Origin: Spirochaetales bacterium
GTDB lineage: Bacteria > Spirochaetota > Spirochaetia > Sphaerochaetales > Sphaerochaetaceae
NCBI GenBank assembly: GCA_012729295.1
Contig: JAAYDK010000208.1
Span: forward strand, 1 to 39,010
DNA: 39,010 bases
Direction: 5' to 3'
The notes under the pieces were generated by a model. The model was not told the origin of the DNA and made no database searches. It saw only the letters and a list, made by a program, of their open reading frames with translations. This document shows, piece after piece, positions 32,558-38,577 of the stretch; position 1 is the stretch's first letter, and each line of letters begins with the position of its first letter. The translations under genes and the position numbers were made by a program.

Positions 32558-33658
32558 ATGATTTCCCGCTTCCTCAAGCAGGAGGCGGTACTGGTTGTTT
32601 CTTGGATTCTCGCGATTATCTCGATGTTTTTTATTCCTCCCTCGCTTGATTATGTCCATTATGTGGACATAAAGGTCTTGGGATGCCTACTTGCATTGAT
32701 GATCGTAGTAGCCGTGTTCAGAAAGATTGCCTTGTTCGATCGTCTTGCCTACACCTTATTGCGTAAGGTCCGTACAAACAGACAGGTATCGGCGACTTTA
32801 ATCGGCGTGACATTTTTTAGCTCGATGCTGATTACGAATGATGTCGCACTCATCACTTTTGTGCCGTTTACCATGGTTGTGTTCTCAATGGTTGAAGATG
32901 AGAAACCCATTCTGCCAACGGTAATATTACAGACCATTGCAGCTAACGTCGGCAGTTCTCTGACGCCGATGGGCAATCCCCAGAATCTCTATATGTACTC
33001 GTTTTACGGTATGTCGCAGCAGACCTTCTTCTCTACCATGCTTCCGATGGTAGGTGCGGGCGCAGTGTTGCTCGGTGTTTGTCTTTTAGCAGTCCCCAAA
33101 GGGACAGGTCGATTCTCGCTATCACTTCAAGAACCGCAAAACAGTGATGTAAAGACTATCGTTTATTATTGTGTGCTGTTTGTACTCGCCATAGCCGGGG
33201 TGTTTAATATTGTTCCCTGGTATGTTGCTGTTGGACTGGTGGTCGTCGGTTCCCGAAAGGATGTATTGAAGGAAATAGATTATTCTCTCTTGCTTACCTT
33301 TGTAGGATTTTTCATCTTCATCGGCAATCTTGGTGCCATCGAGTCTGTAAAGCTCTTTTTGGAACGGATACTTGCCACACGTGTGTTTCTTGTTTCATTA
33401 GGTGCAAGCCAGCTCATCAGCAACGTACCTGCGACTCTATTGCTGTCGCATTTCACAGATGAATCGGTCCAGCTACTGCTCGGGGTCAATGCCGGTGGAT
33501 GCGGTACGCTGATCGCATCGTTGGCTTCTGTTATATCGTTTAAGATTTTTACGAAAAAGTACAGTGATGCTTCTGGAAAGTATCTATTGGTTTTTACCGT
33601 GCTCAACGGACTATTCGTCGCCCTCTTTATCATCGTATGGGCGATATTCTTTATTTAG
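32558..33658 (+). CDS. Anion permease of the ArsB/CitMHS/SLC13-like superfamily
   Basis: A 366-aa protein with about ten transmembrane segments. The start is ATG 32558, 13 bases after the DUF2207 stop; the frame open to 32486 runs inside that gene. Family-type motifs are SSMLITNDVALITFVPFT and NVGSSLTPMGNPQNLY in the first half, and LISNVPATLLLSHF with GVNAGGCGTLIASLAS in the second. The paired N-D/N-P-x-N hairpin loops are typical of ion transporter superfamily carriers that move oxyanions or dicarboxylates with Na+ or H+. The substrate is not predictable. No Shine-Dalgarno is evident, so translation may depend on the upstream gene. It ends before a hairpin shared with the convergent RRM gene. 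Confidence 0.8.
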   Translation: MISRFLKQEAVLVVSWILAIISMFFIPPSLDYVHYVDIKVLGCLLALMIVVAVFRKIALFDRLAYTLLRKVRTNRQVSATLIGVTFFSSMLITNDVALITFVPFTMVVFSMVEDEKPILPTVILQTIAANVGSSLTPMGNPQNLYMYSFYGMSQQTFFSTMLPMVGAGAVLLGVCLLAVPKGTGRFSLSLQEPQNSDVKTIVYYCVLFVLAIAGVFNIVPWYVAVGLVVVGSRKDVLKEIDYSLLLTFVGFFIFIGNLGAIESVKLFLERILATRVFLVSLGASQLISNVPATLLLSHFTDESVQLLLGVNAGGCGTLIASLASVISFKIFTKKYSDASGKYLLVFTVLNGLFVALFIIVWAIFFI

Positions 33659-33680
33659 TAATCGCTAAAGGCTGTTAGAA

Positions 33681-33716
33681 TAATAAATGGAACCGGCTAT
33701 TCGGCCGGCTCCATTT
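33681..33716 (-). terminator. Terminator of the RRM gene, probably bidirectional
   Basis: A stem of AAATGGA and CCGGC pairs with GCCGG and TCCATTT (33685-33697 with 33704-33716), with one mismatch and a six-base loop. On the minus strand it is followed by a U-rich stretch (ATTATT), 30 bases after the RRM stop. The plus-strand permease transcript also meets it, with a poorer U tail. Confidence 0.65.
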
Positions 33717-33738
33717 GGATTACGTGATTGGTTCGAGC

Positions 33739-34014
33739 TTAGTCGCGGTAAGATCTGGTCGGCCGCGGTTTTGCAATTGCTTCGTTTACGCGGAGATTGC
33801 GGCCTCCGACTTCTTTGCCGTCCAGCTGGGAGATCGCGGCTTCAGCAGCTGCATCCTCTTCCATCTCGACGAAACCGAATCCTTTGGGTCGGCGGGTTTC
33901 CCTGTCGATGATGATGTTCGCACTCAATACGGTTCCGTACTGTGAGAACAAGTCCCGAAGTTCTTCTTCGGTAGTGGCATAACTCATGTTGCCGACATAG
34001 ATTTTTTTTGCCAT
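33739..34014 (-). CDS. Single-RRM RNA-binding protein
   Basis: A 91-aa protein with one RNA recognition motif. RNP2 is KIYVGNM (4-10) and RNP1 is KGFGFVEM (44-51), both with the aromatic residues that stack on RNA. A short basic tail (KPRPTRSYRD) follows. Such glycine-poor single-RRM proteins are common in cyanobacteria and spirochaetes, where they are thought to act as cold- or stress-related RNA chaperones; that role is inferred. AAGGA precedes the ATG by 9 bases, and a 6-bp hairpin stands immediately upstream of it in the leader. The gene is monocistronic. Confidence 0.93.
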   Translation of the reverse strand: MAKKIYVGNMSYATTEEELRDLFSQYGTVLSANIIIDRETRRPKGFGFVEMEEDAAAEAAISQLDGKEVGGRNLRVNEAIAKPRPTRSYRD

Positions 34015-34029
34015 AATTCAGCATCCTTT

Positions 34030-34046
34030 ACAGGCCTTTTGCCTGT
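34030..34046 (-). promoter_or_regulatory. Leader hairpin next to the RRM gene's ribosome site
   Basis: ACAGGC (34046-34041 on the minus strand) and GCCTGT (34035-34030) form a 6-bp stem with a 5-base loop, ending at the base before the AAAGGA ribosome site. It could modulate translation; no U run follows, so it is not a terminator. Confidence 0.4.
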
Positions 34047-34196
34047 TTATTAAAATTGCTTCATTTGGCGGCATGCTTGAGTCGATTTAATCGGTCTACG
34101 GGAATGTAAAAGGACACGGCACGAAACTTAGGATTAAAAGAATCAGCTGCAACTCAAAAACGAAAGCACAATCAACATATCATGCGGCCGGTCAGC

Positions 34197-34214
34197 TGTC
34201 AATATCCTATGACA
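34197..34214. promoter_or_regulatory. Inverted repeat TGTCA-N8-TGACA upstream of the prenol-kinase genes
   Basis: TGTCAATATCCTATGACA has five perfectly paired outer bases. It resembles the dyad at 299-316 in arm sequence and total length. It lies 46 bp before ATG 34261, within the 210-bp divergent region shared with the RRM gene. The regulator is unknown. Confidence 0.35.
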
Positions 34215-34260
34215 TACTGGCGAATTGTGTCGAGATAAAGTCAAGATACGCGTGCGTTCG

Positions 34261-34998
34261 ATGTTTGTCCTTCTCGCCAGTCTGCTTGGGAATCTTGCAT
34301 TTGCCGTATGTTTCTTCTATAGTCGAGGAATGAACGCAATAGGCTTGATCGTATCATTTGCCGGAATCGGCGTTATCCTCGTCATCGGTATTCTCATGGC
34401 TGCCAGGTGGCACGTCAAGTCGGAATATGTACGTAAGTTTATCCATATTGGTGTTTCAAACTGGTGGTTTTTCCTATTGTTCATGTTCGATGATATACGT
34501 TATGCAATCGTGGGACCGATCGTGTTCATCATCGCTAATGCCGCAGCAGTATTTTCAGGTGCTGCCGGTATTTTGGGTGTGTCCGATAAAAGACGGAACC
34601 TGGGGCTTATCTACTTCCCCATATCACTGCTTCTACTGATTCTTGGTTTTTATCTCGATGTTGTCCCCGTATGGGCAGCAGGAATCGGGGCCGTCACGAT
34701 GGGTTATGCTGACGGACTGGCTGCATTGGCGGGTATTCGCTGGGGGAAAACAATAACGCTGAAAAACGGTTCTAAAAAATCGATAGTCGGTTCGCTTGTC
34801 ATGTGTTTCGTAACACTGATCATCGTCGTTGCATTTAATATCGGATATTCTATCGACACTACATGGACTTTTTTGTGGTGGATGAAAGCAGTCCTGGTTG
34901 CTGTAGCGGCAATGATCATGGAAGCATTCACTCCATGGGGCCTTGACAACATATCGGTACCGTTGCTTACTGCCGTACTTGCGGCATTGGTGTTGTAA
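34261..34998 (+). CDS. Dolichol/phytol kinase-like membrane protein (VTE5/SEC59 family)
   Basis: A 245-aa protein with about seven transmembrane helices. It belongs to the CTP-using prenol kinase / phosphatidate cytidylyltransferase group: KFIHIG near the N terminus (the RKxxHI motif) and GYADGLAALAGIRWGK followed by KKSIVGS (the D-G...G...GK...KS-x-GS catalytic block). The plant member VTE5 phosphorylates phytol. The start is uncertain: TTG 34225 and GTG 34252 are in frame, but ATG 34261 is the first ATG and starts a good transmembrane helix; none has a clear Shine-Dalgarno. Only one base separates it from the DUF92 gene, whose plant member VTE6 performs the next phosphorylation. Confidence 0.75.
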   Translation: MFVLLASLLGNLAFAVCFFYSRGMNAIGLIVSFAGIGVILVIGILMAARWHVKSEYVRKFIHIGVSNWWFFLLFMFDDIRYAIVGPIVFIIANAAAVFSGAAGILGVSDKRRNLGLIYFPISLLLLILGFYLDVVPVWAAGIGAVTMGYADGLAALAGIRWGKTITLKNGSKKSIVGSLVMCFVTLIIVVAFNIGYSIDTTWTFLWWMKAVLVAVAAMIMEAFTPWGLDNISVPLLTAVLAALVL

Positions 34999-34999
34999 G

Positions 35000-35818
35000 A
35001 TGGAAGTACAGCTGCTGAGCATTCTACTTGGATTAGCGCTAAATCTCTTGTTAGCTTTCGTAGCGTGGCGCATGAAATGGTTGACTCTTAGCGGTTCTGT
35101 TGCAGCGTTTGTCGTTGGGTTTTCAGTATTCTGGTGTACGCGGTTTGACGGTTGGCTGTTGCTGATGCTCTTTTTTATCACTGCAAACATACTTGGGAAA
35201 ATTTCACGCATGATTACGGCAAGCGTTGATCTGAGCATGCAGAAAAAAGGTAGTCAGCGTGACTGGATTCAGGTTCTTGCGAATGGAGCGCTTGCAGCAT
35301 TGTCTGCGATGCTGTTCGGGATAGCCAAATCGGATATTGCTTTGGTCATGTTCGGTAGTGCGGTGGCTGCTGCAACAGCAGATACATGGTCTGGCGAAGC
35401 AGGCATTCTCAGCCGAAAATCTCCGGTTTCGATTGTCACTGGGAAGCCGGTACCGAAAGGACAGTCGGGCGGAATCACTTTTTTGGGAACTTTCAGTGGT
35501 TTGCTGGGAGCGCTTATCATTTCGATAGCCTGGTATGGTGCATTTGCCGATTATTCCAATCGTAAATGGTTATATTATGCGTCTATCATTACCGTTTCCG
35601 GTTTTATCGGAACCGTGGTCGACAGCCTGCTTGGTGCTACCTTACAAGGACATTATTGGGATCCTGAGGAAAAAAGGATTACCGAGCGCGAGTATAAAAA
35701 CGGAGTACGTTTACAACAGTGCCGGGGCATTCGTTGGATAGACAATGATGCCGTTAATTTTTTAAGCGGCGTATTCGCCGTACTTGCCGGTTGCGTATTG
35801 TCGATAATCGTTGATTAG
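35000..35818 (+). CDS. DUF92 membrane protein (VTE6-like prenyl-phosphate kinase family)
   Basis: A 272-aa protein with about six transmembrane helices. The DUF92 signature is plain: ADTWSGEAGILSRKSP...TGKPVPKGQSGGITFLGTFSGLLGA and the C-terminal FIGTVVDSLLGATLQ with CRGIRWIDNDAVNFL. Arabidopsis VTE6 and its Synechocystis homologue belong here and phosphorylate phytyl phosphate to phytyl diphosphate. ATG 35000 starts one base after the preceding stop; the ORF upstream of it overlaps that gene and is dropped. The two genes together would turn an isoprenoid alcohol into its diphosphate, but which alcohol (farnesol, geranylgeraniol, other) cannot be told. Confidence 0.85.
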   Translation: MEVQLLSILLGLALNLLLAFVAWRMKWLTLSGSVAAFVVGFSVFWCTRFDGWLLLMLFFITANILGKISRMITASVDLSMQKKGSQRDWIQVLANGALAALSAMLFGIAKSDIALVMFGSAVAAATADTWSGEAGILSRKSPVSIVTGKPVPKGQSGGITFLGTFSGLLGALIISIAWYGAFADYSNRKWLYYASIITVSGFIGTVVDSLLGATLQGHYWDPEEKRITEREYKNGVRLQQCRGIRWIDNDAVNFLSGVFAVLAGCVLSIIVD

Positions 35819-35862
35819 ATCTTTTTGGGTGATAATCGTCTGAGAGTAGGAGAAGGTAGAAC

Positions 35863-36996
35863 ATGAAAAAATTTTTGCTCATCCCCGATTCGTTTAAAGG
35901 AACCATGAGTTCAACACAAATTTGTGAAATCATGAAGCGTGTAATCGTTGTCCACTATCCTGATGCGCAAGTCGTCTCCATTCCCGTTGCCGATGGTGGA
36001 GAAGGAAGCGTTGATTCATTTCTTACCGCGATGGGTGGTAAAAAGGTTTTTGTAGAAGTTACCGGACCCTATTTCGAGAAAATGGAAGCGTTTTACGGAA
36101 TTGTCGACGATTCGGTCGGAATCATAGAGATGGCTGCCTGTGCAGGATTGCCTTTGGTTGGAGACGACAAACATCCCGATAAAACGACGACGTACGGTGT
36201 AGGCGAGCTCATTGCCCATGCAATAGAAAACGGCTGTAAGAAAATCATCGTCGGTTTGGGCGGATCGGCTACAAACGACGGAGGAACGGGGGCCGCAGCA
36301 GCGTTGGGCGTACGCTTCTACGATAAGAATGGAAATCATTTTGTCCCCACCGGAGGGACTCTAGCCAATATAGAACGTATCGATATGAGCGGTAGGCTGC
36401 CAGCTCTCGAACATATCGAGTTGCTTACGATGTGCGATATAGACAATCCGTTGTACGGCTTACAGGGGGCAGCCTACGTCTTTTCCCCTCAAAAGGGAGC
36501 CGACGACGAAATGGTTGCATTTCTCGACAGCCAGCTGATTGCGTTAAGCAACGCCGTTAAAACTCACCTCGGGACCGATGTCTCGAATCTCCCGGGAGCC
36601 GGTGCGGCGGGTGGCATGGGCGCCGGCATGGTGGCATTTCTCGGATCAAAGCTGAATATGGGGATTGAAGTCGTGCTCGATACGGTCGGATTCGATAATC
36701 TGCTTAAAGATGCCGATATGGTTTTTACGGGCGAAGGGAAAATCGACACCCAGAGTCTGCGTGGAAAGGTTGTCATCGGAATAGCGCGAAGGACGAAAAA
36801 AGCGAGCGTTCCGCTTGTGGCGGTCGTAGGCGATATCGGAGATCATGTACAAGGGGCTTTCGATGAAGGCGTCTCGGCAATTTTTAGTATCAATCGAGTT
36901 GCTAAGGATTTTAAACAGATTATCGGAAGAGCTCCCAGCGATATGGAGCTGACCATGGACAATCTTATGCGTTTTTTAAAGCGTCTTTCTTGGTAA
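35863..36996 (+). CDS. glxK: Glycerate kinase (GarK/GlxK family)
   Basis: It phosphorylates D-glycerate (this family usually forms 2-phosphoglycerate), feeding lower glycolysis. 377 aa, the usual length. Motifs: PDSFKGTMSS at the N terminus, PVADGGEGSVDSF (near 42-54), GLGGSATNDGGTGAAAALG (near 131-149), and GAGAAGGMGAGMVAFLG with FTGEGKIDTQSLRGKV later. GGAGAAGG lies about 6 bases before the ATG. The gene follows the prenol kinase pair by 44 bases and may share its transcript. Its last 32 bases overlap the readthrough part of the convergent polyferredoxin gene. Confidence 0.95.
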   Translation: MKKFLLIPDSFKGTMSSTQICEIMKRVIVVHYPDAQVVSIPVADGGEGSVDSFLTAMGGKKVFVEVTGPYFEKMEAFYGIVDDSVGIIEMAACAGLPLVGDDKHPDKTTTYGVGELIAHAIENGCKKIIVGLGGSATNDGGTGAAAALGVRFYDKNGNHFVPTGGTLANIERIDMSGRLPALEHIELLTMCDIDNPLYGLQGAAYVFSPQKGADDEMVAFLDSQLIALSNAVKTHLGTDVSNLPGAGAAGGMGAGMVAFLGSKLNMGIEVVLDTVGFDNLLKDADMVFTGEGKIDTQSLRGKVVIGIARRTKKASVPLVAVVGDIGDHVQGAFDEGVSAIFSINRVAKDFKQIIGRAPSDMELTMDNLMRFLKRLSW

Positions 36997-37858
36997 ATAC
37001 TTCTTTACCGTGAAGAATTGCATGATGCGGGCATGCATCGATACACGCCTGTCATCGAACGCAATCGACACTATTAGGATTTTTATACACCGGGATATCC
37101 AGCTTGCACACTTTCCTGCATATATTGCATTTCGTGCAGGCTGCGGTATCGATTTTAAAGCGGTACAGTGCAATTGGATTAAACCATCCGTAGACTGCTC
37201 CCAAAGGACAGATATAACGGCAGAACGGGCGCCACAAAAATATCGAAAGAACCAGAATACCGCTTAGAATTACGTTTTTCCAAGCAAACAGAAAGCCGAC
37301 GGCTCCCCTAAGCGTTGGGTTTCCCGCTATCAATAGCAGTCCCGACAGAGTCCCGGATGGGCATACCCACGAACAAAACCACGGAGAGCCTTGTCCAAAC
37401 GCATTGAGAACGGTTAACGGCAATATGATGACAAAGATGCCGAGGAAAAAATATCTGAGATATCTGAGATAGCGTTCTCCGGGAAGCGTTCGTAACCGCT
37501 TCCATCGTTTAGGTAGCTTGATCTTATGTAACAAATCCTGCAAGAGCCCGAACGGACAGAGCCATCCGCACACGAGCCTACCGAATAAGGCTCCCCAAAG
37601 AGCGAGGAATCCTAAAGGATACCATGAAAAATTGATACCTTTCGATCCTAAGACAGCCTGTACGGCTCCTACAGGACACGAACCTAGAGCTCCCGGACAT
37701 GCATAACAGTTCAGTCCCGGAACACATACGGCTTTCAGGTCTCCCTGATAGATTTTGCCGTTTAAAAAACCGACGATGTATGCGTTGGACATGATTGCCC
37801 ACGCTATCTGAAACCTAGCCCTCATCCATTGGATAGGTTTGACGTGCAGCTTATCCAA
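36965..37858 (-). CDS. Membrane polyferredoxin (NapH/CcoG-like 4Fe-4S protein) with an in-frame TGA at a cluster cysteine
   Basis: An integral membrane iron-sulfur protein. Read from TTG 37858 (GGAG upstream) it is open for 268 codons to TGA at 37054-37052; read through, it runs 28 more to TAA at 36967-36965 (297 aa). Seen: C45...NCYACPGALGSCPVGAVQ (C51, C54, C61); three CxxxCPxG motifs (C97/C101, C162/C166, C213/C217) between about five membrane helices; then C241-x2-C244-x2-C247-x3-C251. The last motif is C266-V-R-(TGA269)-Q-A-C272-I-D-A-C276-P. The residue at 269 should be a Cys ligand. The sequence after TGA is a perfect ferredoxin continuation (CPHHAI). So the gene is either recoded, recently broken, or misread. 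It overlaps the 54-aa CXXC gene by 8 bases. Confidence 0.8.
37028..37051 (-). promoter_or_regulatory. Stem-loop directly after the in-frame TGA
   Basis: In the mRNA the 24 bases after UGA can fold as GGCGUGUA - UCGA - UGCAUGCC (eight pairs, two of them G-U), with an outer C-G past one A-C mismatch. An alternative is UGCAUG - seven-base loop - CAUGCA beginning 14 bases after UGA. Placement is like bacterial SECIS elements, but the loops lack the G in the first two positions that the published bSECIS consensus requires. Confidence 0.3.
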
Positions 37859-38015
37859 GACCGATGCACTCCAAACAAATCATAGTAGCTTTTTTCAAGA
37901 CGATAGTAGCTTCGCCCCGAAAAATTCCGAATATTATTGCCGCGATACCGGCCAGCAATAGTACAACTGCTATTTTTGTACCGCTGATAGATGTTTTTCG
38001 ATGAGAATTTTCCAT
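37851..38015 (-). CDS. Small membrane protein with C-terminal CXXC (CD1871A family)
   Basis: A 54-aa gene overlapping both neighbours. ATG at 38015 has AGGAG 9 bases upstream, and TAA is at 37853-37851. The protein has a short polar N terminus (MENSHRKTSISGTK), one transmembrane helix (about 15-32, IAVVLLLAGIAAIIFGIF), then RGEATIVLKKA and a C-terminal MICLECIGLG with the Cys pair C47 and C50. This pattern, with the conserved ICLECIG ending, is that of the CD1871A family of CXXC proteins known mainly from clostridia. Its function is not established. It overlaps the TlpA gene by 46 bases in another frame and the polyferredoxin start by 8, so the three genes are certainly one operon. Confidence 0.85.
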   Translation of the reverse strand: MENSHRKTSISGTKIAVVLLLAGIAAIIFGIFRGEATIVLKKATMICLECIGLG

Positions 38016-38530
38016 GCGGCCTTACTCCTGGCTCCAACAACTGTCTGACCGATAACCTTACCCTTTGAATCGACAAAAAAGGTCTCGGGTACGGCTTGGA
38101 CATTTCCGAGCCTCGTCTTCTGAAGATCTTCGGAGATGATAAGATGAGGATACTCTGCTTTGGTCTGCGCTGCAATCTGTATTGCCGTATCAAGATTTAT
38201 CATGCCGATTCCGCTAGGATTGGGCACCACATCGGCGACGATACCGACGATTCCTACACCTTTCGACGCGTATTCCCGAGCGAGTTCTCCTAACGCGGGC
38301 ATCTCTTCAAGACACGGGGGACAGAAGGTTCCCCAAACGTTTACCAAGGTAATTGCATTGGTTGCGAAAATCTGCTGTGTAGCTTCATTTCCGTAGATGT
38401 CCATAGTCTTGAACGAAGTCAGTCCGGTCTGTTCGGCCTCACCGCCTGCAAATACGGGCATTGCCAGAATCAGACTGAAGACCAACGCTATGAGTAAAGA
38501 ATTGCGAATTTGTAATGAATATATTTTCAT
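37970..38530 (-). CDS. TlpA-like thiol:disulfide oxidoreductase, exported
   Basis: A 186-aa thioredoxin-fold protein of the AhpC/TSA-Redoxin group. MKIYSLQIRNSLLIALVFSLILAMPVFAGG is a signal sequence (cleavage near A28) or membrane anchor, placing the domain outside the cytoplasm. The active site is WGTFCPPC (C70, C73), and the cis-proline is in AVPETFF (P148). This family keeps cysteines reduced for cytochrome c maturation, envelope repair or similar. The start at 38530 has no Shine-Dalgarno; a -10 element ends 7 bases before it, so the mRNA may be leaderless. ORF codons up to 38806 are not used. It heads the operon continuing to the CXXC protein and polyferredoxin. Confidence 0.9.
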   Translation of the reverse strand: MKIYSLQIRNSLLIALVFSLILAMPVFAGGEAEQTGLTSFKTMDIYGNEATQQIFATNAITLVNVWGTFCPPCLEEMPALGELAREYASKGVGIVGIVADVVPNPSGIGMINLDTAIQIAAQTKAEYPHLIISEDLQKTRLGNVQAVPETFFVDSKGKVIGQTVVGARSKAAWKILIEKHLSAVQK

Positions 38531-38537
38531 GAAGGGG

Positions 38538-38566
38538 ATAATACCATGATGCACACGAATCGACAA
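38538..38566 (-). promoter_or_regulatory. Promoter of the tlpA operon, likely leaderless
   Basis: On the minus strand TTGTCG (38566-38561), 17 bp, TATTAT (38543-38538). The expected transcription start, 7-8 bases on, coincides with the A of ATG at 38530, and no ribosome site precedes the ATG. Confidence 0.55.
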
Positions 38567-38577
38567 GCACCATTGCT

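Noticed and set aside
36976-37173. 65-codon frame on the minus strand overlapping the polyferredoxin end
   Set aside because: It is in another frame from the ferredoxin motif; the true continuation after the TGA is the frame that keeps CxxxCP.
36965-37858. Alternative genetic code in which TGA is a sense codon
   Set aside because: Other intact genes here end in TGA at the expected lengths (for example pfk, the Mo subunit and DUF2207), so TGA is a normal stop in this genome.
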